A DNA stretch of 64,000 nt, from NCBI GenBank assembly GCA_012295275.1, contig CM022665.1, positions 25,913,446 to 25,977,445 of the forward strand, given 5' to 3'. Within the stretch, counting starts at the first letter, position 1. Every line of letters begins with the position of its first letter. The DNA is from Chrysomallon squamiferum (taxonomy: Eukaryota > Mollusca > Gastropoda > Neomphalida > Peltospiridae). A model generated the notes under the pieces. That model did not search any database, was not told the DNA's origin, and saw only the letters and a program-made list of their open reading frames with translations. Positions 50,890-63,974 of this stretch are shown piece after piece. The translations under genes were made by a program, and so were the position numbers.

Positions 50890-51440
50890 TTATTTTTAAA
50901 CTGATATCTCATCTTCCAGTAGATAATACAATTCTTAAATATTTAACAGTCACATTAACACTTTTTTTTTATTTATCTACAGGTATCCATACTGTTGAGT
51001 GCACAATGACAGTATATTTTGCAAATCAGAAACACTAAACTTATACTCACACTATCACATCCACCAATAAATGATATAAATTTTAGAGGATATTTCACAT
51101 TAGTAAGAGTAACTCTTTTTCTCTATTGATATCCATATATGATCCATTAATAGATGATACAATGATACTATATTTCACAAATATATATAAATGGTTTTTT
51201 TTTTTTTTTTAAAAGCAGTATTCATACTATTTCATCCACCAACAGATGATGCAATTCTGAGAAAATATTCCACAAATGAACTTTTTTTTTTTTTTTATCT
51301 GCATGGATACTGATACTATCTATATTTTTATTTTTTTAAAAATGATATCATAATATACTCTCTTTTTTTTTTTTTTTTAATACTGATATCAAAACAATCC
51401 ACACCCCCTGTAAATGATACAATTCTGAGAGGATAAAAAC
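50890..51440. repeat. tandem repeat, period about 120-135 bp
   Basis: Four or five diverged copies contain CTGATATC(C)ATACTATCT, CATCCACCAATAGATGATAC, AATTCTGAGAGGATATTTCA and a poly-T stretch. The last complete block is at about 51362-51440. Confidence 0.75.
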
Positions 51441-51690
51441 ATTGACACTGAGGTGTCTGTGAATCAGCTTAGACAAAATTAATGTTCATGGAAATGGAAT
51501 GTTGTGTGAAAATAACTATGGAAGTCTTTAACATAATTGTGTTAGGAGAGAAGTTGGTTTGTTAGAGAATTCCCAGCTTCAAACGAGACTGACTGGACAG
51601 CTCTGATGTCCTCACTGATTATTAAGTTACTCCATGTGGCTGTCCTTTTTATTATCATAGCACCTTGTTTTACACAGCAAAATTGTAGGT

Positions 51691-51790
51691 GTATGTATGT
51701 ATGTATATGTATATGTGTATGTGTGTGTGTGTGACTGTGTATGCATATGTACATATGTGTGTATATGTATGTGTGTGTATGTATTTTTAT
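51691..51790. repeat. TATG/GT microsatellite
   Basis: GTATGTAT and GTGTGT runs in alternation. Confidence 0.9.
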
Positions 51791-51864
51791 GTGTTTGCAA
51801 ATGTATACATTCACCACAGTATATAAACAAATAAATCTATATATATATGTATATATTTCAACAT

Positions 51865-51985
51865 GCACACACACACACACACACACACATACACACACAC
51901 ACACAGTCATGTTTGTATATACTTATGTTTTATGCATGTATGAATGTGTGTGTGTGTGTCTGTCTGTGTGTGTGTTTGTGTGAGA
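51865..51985. repeat. facing CA and GT arrays (potential hairpin)
   Basis: A CA run (about 51866-51905) is followed after some 40 bp by a GT run (about 51945-51981), so a transcript of either strand can fold back into a stem of up to about 35 bp. Confidence 0.8.
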
Positions 51986-52513
51986 CAATATACAAATATG
52001 TATTCACTTAAAATAACATTCAAGTATGTTTTTATTTTTAGTCTTTTTCTTTTGAACAAAAGATATAAAAATAACATTAAGCACAAATAATGTATTATCA
52101 AGAGTAATATTTATTCATTTAGTTATTGTTTCTGAATGCAAAGTGTTCAGTTTTATGGCCATTTTACTGCAGTTTAAAAAACAGTTCAGTGCATTATTTA
52201 TAATTTAATGGCCAAAAATAATTTTAAAGTTTTGAAATGATGATAAATTACATGTGAGAGAAAGATTGTGTTCATTTTCATTCAGCTGGATAAGCTTAAT
52301 GATAAATTATAAAAAAAGAAAATCAGTTTAACAATCTACATAAATAAATGTATTATAATAATAGTAATAATAATAGTAGTAGTAGTAACTATAATAATAA
52401 TAATACATTCCAAAGATTTAACAGTTTATAAGAAAATAATTAGATTTGTTTTTTTGATCATTTGTTTCACACTCATCAGTCTTCCATGATTAAATTTATG
52501 TACCTAATGATAC

Positions 52514-52542
52514 CACACACACACACACACACACACACACAT
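52514..52542. repeat. CA dinucleotide microsatellite
   Basis: About 14 AC units. Confidence 0.95.
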
Positions 52543-52685
52543 CAGTTGTACAGAAAGATAATAATTAATTTAATTACCATAATAATACTGAAATATTATA
52601 TTTAAAAAAAATATATTATATCAGAATTCTTTTAATTTTACAAATAAAAACAAAACTCCCAACAAGGATTGTTCTATATTATCTT

Positions 52686-54171
52686 GTTGAAATCTGCAGC
52701 CTGTGTTATGTGGCTGAAACATGCAGCCTGTGTTACGTGGCTGAAACATGCAGCCTGTGTTACGTGGCTGAAACATGCAGCCTGTGTTACGTGGCTGAAA
52801 CATGCAGCCTGTGTTACGTGGCTGAAACATGCAGCCTGTGTTACGTGGCTGAAACATGCAGCCTGTGTTACGTGGCTGAAATCTGCAGCCTGTGTTACGT
52901 GGCTGAAATCTGCAGCCTGTGTTACGTGGCTGAAATCTGCAGCCTGTTTTATCTGGCTGAAACATGCAGCCTGTGTTACGTGGCTGAAATCTGCAGCCTG
53001 TGTTACGTGGCTGAAATCTGCAGCCTGTTTTATCTGGTTGAAATCTGCAGCCTGTGTTACGTGGCTGAAATCTGCAGCCTGTTTTATCTGGCTGAAACAT
53101 GCAGCCTGTGTTATGTAGCTGAAATCTGCAGCCTGTGTTACGTGGCTGAAATCTGCAGCCTGTGTTACGTGGCTGAAATCTGCAGCCTGTTTTATCTGGC
53201 TGAAACATGCAGCCTGTGTTACGTGGCTGAAACATGCAGCCTGTGTTACGTGGCTGAAATCTGCAGCCTGTTTTATCTGGCTGAAACATGCAGCCTGTGT
53301 TACGTGGCTGAAATCTGCAGCCTGTTTTGAAATCTGGCCTGTGAAACATGGCTGAAATCTGCAGCCTGTGTTACGTGGCTGAAATCTGCAGCCTGTTTTA
53401 TCTGGCTGAAACATGCAGCCTGTGTTACGTAGCTGAAACATGCAGCCTGTGTTACGTGGCTGAAATCTGCAGCCTGTGTTACGTGGCTGAAATCTGCAGC
53501 CTGTGTTACGTGGCTGAAATCTGCAGCCTGTTTTATCTGGCTGAAACATGCAGCCTGTGTTACATGGCTGAAATCTGCAGCCTGTGTTACATGGCTGAAA
53601 TCTGCAGCCTGTGTTACGTGGCTGAAATCTGCAGCCTGTTTTATCTGGCTGAAACATGCAGCCTGTGTTACGTAGCTGAAATCTGCAGCCTGTGTTACAT
53701 GGCTGAAATCTGCAGCCTGTGTTACGTGGCTGAAATCTGCAGCCTGTTTTATCTGGCTGAAACATGCAGCCTGTGTTACGTAGCTGAAACATGCAGCCTG
53801 TGTTACATAGCTGAAACATGCAGCCTGTGTTACGTAGCTGAAATCTGCAGCCTGTGTTACATAGCTGAAATCTGCAGCCTGTTTTATCTGGCTGAAACAT
53901 GCAGCCTGTGTTACGTAGCTGAAACATGCAGCCTGTGTTACGTAGCTGAAATCTGCAGCCTGTGTTATGTAGCTGAAATCTGCAGCCTGTTTTATCTGGC
54001 TGAAACATGCAGCCTGTGTTACATAGCTGAAATCTGCAGCCTGTGTTACGTAGCTGAAATCTGCAGCCTGTGTTACGTAGCTGAAATCTGCAGCCTGTTT
54101 TATCTGGCTGAAACATGCAGCCTGTGTTATGTAGCTGAAATCTGTAGTCTGTATTATCTGGCTGAAAGCTG
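52686..54171. repeat. 27-bp minisatellite, about 55 copies
   Basis: Unit: GCTGAAATCTGCAGCC followed by TGTGTTACGTG. Two sites vary in blocks: AAATCTG or AAACATG, and TGTTACGTG/TGTTACGTA/TGTTACATA or TTTTATCTG. A TTTTATCTG unit is followed by an AAACATG unit in nearly every case, giving four-unit (108 bp) higher-order repeats in the right half. One irregular unit lies at about 53318-53350. As 27 is divisible by three and the unit lacks stops, several frames on both strands stay open for hundreds of codons; these are not taken as genes. Confidence 0.97.
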
Positions 54172-55275
54172 TAGTCTATGTAATGGGATAAGAGAAAAAG
54201 GCAATCGTCTGAAGTTGATATTATATACCCTAATGTTAGGCAGTGTCTATTTATCCAGCAATAAAGATGATCTAAACAACTACATCAATTGCCAAGGAGG
54301 CTTTATTTGGATGGACTGGCAGGGCCATTAAGAAGAGAATGATGTGAACTCAACTCCATAAAACAAGGCCAAGTAATCATTTGTCAAAAAAAGCCAATAG
54401 TTGCTTGGGGAAAGTCCCAGAATGGAATCATGCACATCTGATAACCCTTGGAAACAAATCTAAGAAGAAAAAAAAAAAAATGGGTTAAAACCAGAAGGGG
54501 TGTGATGTCAGAGCAATGTGTGGCAATGAGATATTGAGCAGATATGTCTTCTAATACACTGCACTATCATTGATTGATATGGTGGCTATTTCTAAATGTT
54601 TGCCAATACCTAACTCTACAAACACAACCAGCATTCTGAAATCATTTTCCCATTAGCTGATTTCTATAAAAGTCTCAGCCAGGTTGCACGAACAGAAGAA
54701 CAAGGAAGTCTTTATACCTCTTAATCTGAAAAATGTTTGCATATATTTCAAGTAATAACTTATCAACGATTTTCTGTTCTGTTTCTGGCGTGGCAACATT
54801 TTGATGCACATTAGCAAAAATGATAAAACACATCACCGATATTGTATTACATAAACAGAGAACACTAAATCTTTATACCCAAGAATATTATTTGAAATGT
54901 ATAACAGAGGTGATTTAGAAACTATTTCACATATTTTACAATCTTTTGTTATACAAATTATATTTGGAATGCACAAGTAAGAGATTATTTATAAAATGTC
55001 TGAATCTGATATATATATATATACTGTATATCAGTTAGAAGCATTAAACAGAAGTTTTTGCTTACAGTATTAAAATATTTACAGGTAAACCTTTTTCTTT
55101 TCATTAGCTTAACATTTTTCTTCCTAGATTTATAAATCCAAAACTCAGTAAAAGAAACTTCCCAAACATGTAATGGCCAGAATTATGTCAAATAACATTC
55201 TTAAAAACAAAAATCAGTTACATGAAATATAATAATTCAAAACCTAAAACAAAAAAACAAAAAAAGAAAAAAAAA

Positions 55276-55280
55276 AATAA

Positions 55281-55326
<46 letters not shown>
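55276..55326. repeat. AAT trinucleotide microsatellite
   Basis: About 16 AAT units, then AAC/AAT mixtures. Confidence 0.95.
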
Positions 55327-55327
<1 letters not shown>

Positions 55328-55401
55328 CAATAATAACAATAACAATAAAAATAAAAATCTGGAGTTTGAAAATTCAGAATTTATGTGTATATTTGTATAT
55401 C

Positions 55402-55406
<5 letters not shown>

Positions 55407-55433
<27 letters not shown>
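55407..55433. repeat. GT dinucleotide microsatellite
   Basis: About 13 units. Confidence 0.95.
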
Positions 55434-55436
<3 letters not shown>

Positions 55437-55649
55437 TTAGTCTAAAACCAAATATGTATGTATAAATGATAGTGCACATTTTTGCTTATAATACTATGCA
55501 TATATGTGCATATATATTTGTGTGCAGAATTACATATATCTATACATGTATCAAACTGTGTGTTTGTGGGTAAAAGAGTATATTCATGTGTAAAAGAGTA
55601 TATGAATATATGTAAAACCATAATTATAAGAATATGGCAATAAACAAGT

Positions 55650-56280
55650 GAATGTCTGAGAGTGACAGTATACATATGTGAATGCCTGAGTGTGAAAAAC
55701 ACATGTGTGTATGTTATGGTATGACAGTACACATGTGTGAACGCTTGAGTGTGAAAACATATGTGTGAACACTTGGGGGTGAAAACACATGTGTGTATGT
55801 TATGGTATGACAGTATATATGTGTGAACGCTTGAGTGTGAAAACACATGTGTGAACGCTTGAGTGTGAAAACACACATGTGTGTATGTTATGGTATGACA
55901 GTACACATGTGTGAACGCTTGAGTGTGAAAAACATGTGTGTATGTTATGGTATGACAGTACACATGTGTGAACACTTGAGTGTGAAAACACACATGTGTG
56001 TATGTTATGGTATGACAGTACACGTGTGAACGCTTGAGTGTGAAAACACACGTGTGTATGTTATGGTATGACAGTACACATGTGTGAACGCTTGAGTGTG
56101 AAAACACATATGTGTGTATGTTATGGTATGACAGTACACATGTGTGAATGCTTGAGTGTGAAAACACATATGTGTATGTTACAGTATGACAGAACACATC
56201 TGTTGAATGTCTGAGTGTGAAAACACACATGTGTGTACATTACAGAATGACAGTACACATATGTGAACGTCTGAATATGA
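55650..56280. repeat. compound minisatellite, units of about 28 and 58 bp
   Basis: Long unit: GTGTGAACGCTTGAGTGTGA, then AAACACACATGTGTGTATGT and TATGGTATGACAGTACACAT. Roughly nine long units, some split by an extra short unit made only of the first part (near 55757 and 55850). The unit contains the palindrome ACACATGTGT. Confidence 0.93.
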
Positions 56281-58699
56281 CCTCAACAGGTTGCTGATCA
56301 CATGACCTCTGAAGAATCACAGCCATCTAGAAAACTGTCCAGATTTGGACGGACCCCGACAGTTTGATTAGCATCTATTGATTGTGCATGGCATGCTCTG
56401 GCTTGATCAGGTTATGGTAACACTCATTAGTTGAAGGGAAATGTTAGATCCAGTGGCTCCCATTGTAATTAATGTTCTGATGTGGACCAATGCAGATTGT
56501 CTGTCTACGAGATAAATCCTTCACGCGAGGCTTCCCAACCATTGATTTTTTTTTTTTTTTAATTCCTCTCAATTTAGTGAACGTACTGACAAAACTGTTT
56601 CAAGATTATTGGCTGTATCTTCAGGCTTCATGTAAATTTGATTTTGACTCTGTCTGGGATAAATTTTCTTTTCATTTAATTTATATGCATACACCTATCC
56701 ATCCATCCATATACACTTTCAAATTTATGTACACACACCTAACTGTGTATATCAATATGTATTTTCCTATTTAGATACCACATATATGTATCTACATTTG
56801 TGCATGCATACACATACCAACATACACATACACAAACAACAATAACATACATACAGACACAAAGACTTGTACTGAAACATGTATACGCATATACAAATAT
56901 TTTAATACTAAATGTATAAAAATAAAGAAAGTAACCACTTGGTATTATTTCCTATGTCAAAGCAAACTGTTTAATTTATGGCTGACTCCAATAATCCCTG
57001 GTTTACAGAGATCGATTCACTACAAATGTGGAGGATAAAAGTTGTTGGCCTCAAGGCTTAAAATGAATGAAAGTATGATTTAACCGTAGGTTTCCAGCTC
57101 TTGTTCATTTGACATTCTACAATAATAATAAGCCATATGCAGTTTTAAAATGGTTTTGTTTTAGTAGATTTAGATAGATCAGAAGATGCCAAATTGAGCA
57201 TTTAAAAACAAAGTATTTACTGATAAATAATTATACATGACATTTACTTACTGACACTGCCACATGCATCATAGACTGAATAATAAAATATAACATAATG
57301 ATCAGTGTGGAATCTTTTTTTTCTAAATGACACATTTCCAGACAAAGTATGTAACAAGATGTTTGAAGAGTGCTCTCTGGAATGGGACATGTTGGCAAAA
57401 ATAATCTGTCTGTATGTGAGATGTGTGTACCTTCTTCATGGTTCTTTCAGAGAAATGTTCATGCATGCCTGACATGGATACAACCTATGATACCATCAGA
57501 AAGTTCTGTGCAAGACAAGGAACAATAAGTACTGAAGACATCATTATCTTCTGTAATAGTTATGTAACTGATACTGTATGTTTTTGATATAAGTGAATTT
57601 CTAACAGAAGCTATTTTTCATCTGTTATACATTATTAACTTTGTAGGAACCTTATTATCCCAACCCACAGTGACAGAAAATATTAAATCTGTTGACATTA
57701 ATGATTCATTCAAGCAAATCAACTGCATTGTAAATAAATCACAAATTCCTTATTTGCAAGAAGAAAGCTCTTTAATGAAGAATGGAAAGACTTCACTTTG
57801 ATATTAAACACTTACATAAAAATTATTTTTTACAAAGTGTAGGCAGCTGTTGAAAGTAAAGAGCAACTGTGAAATTCTTTATTTTCCAAAACTGTAATTT
57901 TTTCATAATTTCTCTTAAAGCCTTAGAAATGCTGGATGTTATAAAGAAATGCTAAAAATCATTTGCATTTAACATGTTCAGAAATCTTTTTCTTTCTTTC
58001 TTGTATTCTGTGGCTTTCTAGAATCTATCTTATTTTGTCAATAATTCTGTAAGAAAGAAAAAACAAATTTAAATAATAAAAAGTAATCTGAGAATCAGCC
58101 ATTTTGTTCAATTTATATTCCTGTCAGTCAAAAAAGAAGTTATTTGCTACATCTGAAATGAAAATCTTTACCTTCTCCCTTCCTGAATAAAGGTTTTGTT
58201 TAAATGTAGCATGTAGATAATACAAATATAATTTTCTTTTTCTCTCACTCAGACATCGTTATTTGTTATATTATTATTTCTCTACATCACAAAACTTTTA
58301 TCCCTGAGCTCTGATACATGCAAATATATTCTTTACTATTTTCTTTGTTTTTCTAACACACACACACACACACACATTCTTTCTCTCTTTCACTCACTCT
58401 TTCTTTCTCTCACTATATATTAATCCATACATCCATCCATCCATCCATCCAGCTATCTATCCCTGCTTCACACACACAAATATACATTTGCTTTTTCACA
58501 AAAAGGAACACATGCATTCTCTCTCTCATAGGACCAAAATAAAATGAACAAAAATAAATCTAGATCTTACAAACAAAGAAGAAACCCAGAAATGAAGAAA
58601 TTTTTAAAAAAATCAATGATTTACAATTACCATTTTTTTTTTTTTTTCAGAGAGTTCTCATCAAATACTAAATCTACATTTCTGTATATCTGAGGGATT

Positions 58700-59131
58700 T
58701 TGACAAAACAATATTGTTGTTGAAGAAAGCACTGCAGGCACTGTCAGTGTGACAGACAAAACTGCACTAATCTTTCATTGCATGGATTTGTCTCATTTCA
58801 GCCACATTTTATTGCCAGCTCTTCAGAGAAAAGAGAAAGTTTCTATTCCACAGTTAATACCAGGCTAATCCTTTTTTCATCTCCTGTTTCTCCCTTGGAT
58901 CAGCTGAGTGAAGCAGGAACACAGTGCAACATTGTGCAGTCAGGCCTGAGACCAATTGCTGTTCTAAACTGTAATCAAACTATCGCAATGCAGGTCAGTG
59001 CAGCAAATTCAATTAAATGGCTGACAGTTTTAATGGCAGCCATTTTTGAAGCATGTCAGGGCACAATGGTTAGCTGCAGCCTCAGATTTCTCTGGGTTTT
59101 TTTTGTTGTTTTTTTACTTGTTAATTCATAA
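58700..59131. other. less AT-rich unassigned block within the intron
   Basis: The plus strand is open from 58778 to 59131 (117 codons), but with no recognised domain, no clear splice context and a low-complexity end. The DNA has homeodomain/TALE-like words (CAATTAAAT, TGACAG twice). Regulatory sequence is as likely as anything; neither is shown. Confidence 0.3.
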
Positions 59132-61245
59132 TTTTCTTATAATGTATGCATCCTCAGTTATTTTCCTTCTGACTTCATCCAATGGGATATTTGTAATCAT
59201 ATGAATATTTTTTTGATCAAAGCCAGTGCCCCCACCTTTAATTTATAAAAGGTACTGTCATGTATTACATAGTCTATGGGAAGGTGCATATACAAATTCC
59301 ATCATTGGTAATCAATAACCGTAACAAATATTTCTCTGTGACTATAAAATTCTGTTTCAAGAGTTATTTCTTCCTGACATCTTTTTTTCAGCTTGCACAT
59401 TAAATATTCATTCTTTATTTTATTTTATATAAATTTTATATGAAGTTTTTTTGAGATGTGCTTTTATAATAGACACATTATGAACAATAAAATATATTTA
59501 TTGCCAGCAATAATAGCCAGATGTCAAATATCAAATGACTTTCAATATTTTAATACGTAATTTGCCAAGACTAATGTGCTATGTATTGAAAACTATATTG
59601 TTAAAATAAACATTTACATATGATCAGATATCAATACAAAATGAGAAACAGTTTAAAATGACAGATAACATGAATCTTCTTTTGCACTAAGAAAAATGCA
59701 AATTAAAATAAATGCTTTTATTTACTAGTGTATAAAAATTAAATAACTAATTTATAACTTAAATTATACAGAAATGAAAAGATATTCTTCCCTTTCAAAA
59801 CTAACATTAAAAACTGAATATACAATAGAATCCTACGTCCATGAAATTACAACATTAAAGCATGTCACTAAATTCCTTTGATGATAATGTTATTGATGTA
59901 TTTATGAATCAAAATGGAAAGGGCCATTAATGGTTCACATGCACCCTTTCTGTTGTGGTCTATAAAGTTACAACATGAGTATTTGAAACCAAGTTTCAAC
60001 AACATGCAAGCCAAATTAGCAATACAAGCTTTGTAATTTAAAATGCCTTCTAGCAAAATGATATATAACAAGCCGATAAAAAGGCTTGGCATCTCAGCTG
60101 TGTTAGCACATTTTTCTTTTTTTTCTTTTCTATTCTAGTTCTTTAGCAGAAATCAAACTGTCTAAAAGCTTTGTACTCTAAAAATGATGTAATAAACAAA
60201 AGCAATATTGCAAGACAAGGATGAAGAATCTATCTGGATTGTTTCACTTTCAAGATGGCTGTCAGTGAACTGTTTAAAAGGAAGCTACTCTCTATGGGGG
60301 CAGTGTCTGTTTTAAATATGTCAAACTCTGAAGCATGGTGGTAGACTTATCATCTGAAATTCTATTACACCAGTTCTTAAGATCCTGTAGAGTGACTGTA
60401 CTTTTTTCTTCAGTCTTTCATTTTTTTATTTTATTATTATTTTTGTTTTAAATTATGTTTTGATTTTATTGAAAATCCAAAGCAATTATTTATTCAGTAT
60501 GAGAGAAGAAAGTAATCTTTTACCATAAAAAAAAAAAAAAAAAAAAAATAATAAATAAATAAATATATATATACATATGTAGAAATGGTTGTTTTATTAT
60601 GTTAGAAAATAAAACAGTGCTATGATTAATAATACTGTATGGAGAGAAAGGAAATCTGCTGTTGTGAAAGGATGGGATTTCTAATTATGAGCAGCAAGAC
60701 ATCCTTTCTGTACTCTTTTCATACACAGTGGAAAGAACATAACATTCTCTTTGATATAACAGTCTCCATGACAACAGAACTGGACTAATTCTAAGATATA
60801 AACATTCATGCTTAACAAATGTTCAGATCCAGGATAATACCAAAGAAATGTGAAGAAAAGACAAAAAACAAAAAGTAAAACCACAGTAAATTCTGTCCTA
60901 GTCAGTATTCACTATTTTATATTACAGAAATTTGACTACAATTGTTAAAAGTAATTCAACAGTTAAATAAGATGGAACTCATGTCAATGCCTAAAGGCAG
61001 AGAAATGAGATTCTTACCCCTCTGACAGTTTCTTGTCTTCACAGAATGATGTGTGAAGAGTTTCAGGAGAAGATAATGCCAAAACAAATCATTAGGGATT
61101 TGTACAAAACTGAACTTCTGACAGCTTGAATACATTTGTAACAGAATCTCATCAATTATATCAGCTTTTATTTTATCACTTTTATTATTGTTATTACTAT
61201 TGTTATTGTTATTATTTTTATTTGTTATGACTATTTTGAACATTG

Positions 61246-61282
<37 letters not shown>

Positions 61283-62881
61283 TACTCTTGTTGTTGTTAT
61301 GGTGATATTGAAAGAGAACAAACATATAATAAGACATGATCAATTAAACCAAATGTTTTAAACTATACTACGTTACAATAGACACAATTCACTTCACAAT
61401 ATAAGATCAAGAATTAGATCAGTTTTACAATTTGTATCTATTTTACTTAGACAGTATCTGTTATATTAACTGTCACTTTAAAAAAAAAAAAAATATATAT
61501 ATATTTTTATTACTGTCCAAACTCACATGAATAAAAAGGCGCTGTCAGTTTTATTTATTTATTTATTTATTTATTTAATAAAACATTAATAAATAATTAA
61601 ACTTGATTCATTTTACTGGGGTTTTTCCCCCCCCAAAGTACTGATATTTTAAAGAACAATTTTTAAAAGATCAGTTTACTTAAATCCTGTATTTCTCAGA
61701 GTTGGGAAACTGTTTATAATGTCAAATTTTACTCAATATTCTGAATTAAATTTGCTTTTATTATTATTTTTGTTCTTGTACTTCTGCCTTTGAGATAGAT
61801 TCTTTCCTGAATATAATTTTTATTTTATTTTTTATTTTTAATAATTTCAAACATTTAAAGAGTATTCACAAAATGTTTTATTTGTCTAAATCAGCTTAAA
61901 TTTATATCATTAGATTCCCTTTACTTTCAAACAGCAGATTTATTTCTTATCCCTTTTTCCTATTCCAGCTAAAATCCTTGTTACTTTTCCCCCTATCTTT
62001 GAGAAAAAGCATGTAAAAATTCTATAGCTCTCAACTAAAAAATAGTAACCCATTGCATGATGTCATCACATATTCTTTCTTTTTATCTGTGTGGTGTCTA
62101 TAATTATAATTATTATGATGCCATATAACGTATGAGACTGAAAATGTGTTCTGCATAAAATATTTTTCTACCTTTCTTTATATTGCTTTCCTTTTTATTC
62201 CTTTATTCTGTTTCAACAGTAAATACTTTTTAAAAATGTAATTTTTTATGAAAGATACCTTAATTTTAGAATAGTGGAATCCCTGTATACAAGGAACACA
62301 GAATATTAGATTGGCTATTCAAGTGCTCTATTCTTGAATTCCCTTCGAGGTATGCCATACAAAAATATAATACTCCCAGCTAAAAATCTCATCTCCTTTT
62401 TTTGAAAATAATAATAAAAAAAAAATTACTAATAAAAGAAAATGAAATAGAGAAATTTAATTTCCAACTAGAAGTATAAATAAATATTAAAGCATCTCTT
62501 ATGATGACAGAGCAGCTAGCTTTGTGGAGTTCTTTCCATTTCAGTTCTAATACATTTAGATGACTGTGTATCCAGGCAACATTCAAGGGTGCACTTTAAA
62601 AGGAAATTGTGAAAATCAAAAAGCAATCATCTCCAAATGACAGAGCAGCCAGCAAGTGGCCTCAAGTCTTTCACCTGAACTGAACACAGAAAGACAAGCA
62701 GTCTTGTAATAAAAGCTGCAGACTGCCAGGTCTCCCAGCCTTTCAGAACATAACATTCTAATTGAATTCTTGTGCTGGAAATCAGAATCAGTTATCTTGG
62801 TTATGTCATCTTACACTAGCTCTCCTGACAGGGAGTTAAAACATTTAGCTTATTTGTTTGTCGTAGCCATTTCTTATTTGT

Positions 62882-63321
62882 GTTTTCTTTATCTCTTTTT
62901 TCTCCATTTTTTTCTTTCTTTCTTTTCTTCACTTCTTTCTTTTATCCTTTCTTTAAATTCTTCCCTTCTTTTTTTCTTTCTTTTATTCATTTCTTTTGTT
63001 CTTTCTTTTGTTCACTTCTATCTTTCTTTATTTTCTTTAATTCTTTCTGTCTGTTCTTCACTTTTCTTTATTTTATTCATTTCTTTCTATATTTCTTTAT
63101 TCTCTTCATTTCTTTCTTTCTTTCTTTATTTATTTTCTTCACTGTTTTCTTTATTTTCTTCATGTCTTTCTTTATTTTTTTCATGTCTTTCTTTTTTTCT
63201 TCATTTCTTTATTTACTTAATTTTTTACTTTTTCTTTAATTTCAGTTTATTTCTTCATTTTTTTTTTTTTTATTTCTATTTTTCATTCTCTTTTTTTTCC
63301 TTTTTTTTTTTTTTTTTTTTC
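62882..63321. repeat. long polypyrimidine tract
   Basis: About 440 bp, almost entirely T and C on the plus strand (TTCT/TTTC units), ending in a 22-base T run at about 63300-63321. Polypurine on the strand transcribed into RGS7-like pre-mRNA. Confidence 0.93.
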
Positions 63322-63933
63322 AGTTGTTTTTCTGTTTGTATAATTTAGCTGATAACATTCATTAAATATTTATTGATTTATTTATTGCTTATATTCACTG
63401 TTTTAGTAACTTTGCTTTGAATGCAGCTGCAGAGAGTAATTATTTTTTATTATTATTATTTTCATTAATTGTATTTTACTTTATATTTTATTTTGTTTTG
63501 TCATATTTGATTTGTTTTATATATATATATATGTTTTCTTTTTTCTTTTTTTATCTGTTTGAATTATTTCATTATTTTTGTTATTAATATAATTACTATT
63601 ACTATTTTTTGTTATTATTATTACTATTATTATTACTATTACAACATAAAATGTAATTTAATTTATTTCATTTTCAGTTTTTTTAATTTTATTTTGTTTT
63701 GTTCTTCTTTTTTCCCCCCTTTTTACTTTGCTTTAGTTTTGTATTCATACTGATTTTATTCGAAAGGCTACCATTTTGTCTTTTGAAACTCTAATGTTAA
63801 AAATGCTTTGATAATCTTTATTTTTTAATGAAATTTATAAAATATATATATTTGTTTAAAAAAAATGGAGTGAAAAAGAAAGATTATTTCTTGACTAGAA
63901 ATCATTTGTTTAGGAAACTAAAAAATAAACAAG

Positions 63934-63974
63934 CACACACACACACACACACGCACACACACACACACACACAC
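63934..63974. repeat. CA dinucleotide microsatellite
   Basis: About 20 AC units with one GC interruption, near the right end of the window. Confidence 0.95.

Noticed and set aside
55442-56230. 262-codon minus-strand frame rich in His, Thr, Ser and Cys
   Set aside because: It covers the 28/58-bp minisatellite and its flank; no start context, splice signals or known domain.
58778-59131. 117-codon plus-strand frame as a gene
   Set aside because: No recognised domain, no convincing splice or promoter context, and a frame of this length is possible by chance in a locally less AT-rich segment.
62041-62075. Minus-strand peptide DDIMQW resembling the DEP-domain motif of the missing exon
   Set aside because: The frame has a stop a few codons upstream and the flanking residues do not fit a DEP domain; a chance match.
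62770-63348. 192-codon plus-strand frame rich in Phe, Leu and Ser
   Set aside because: It is a translation of the polypyrimidine tract.
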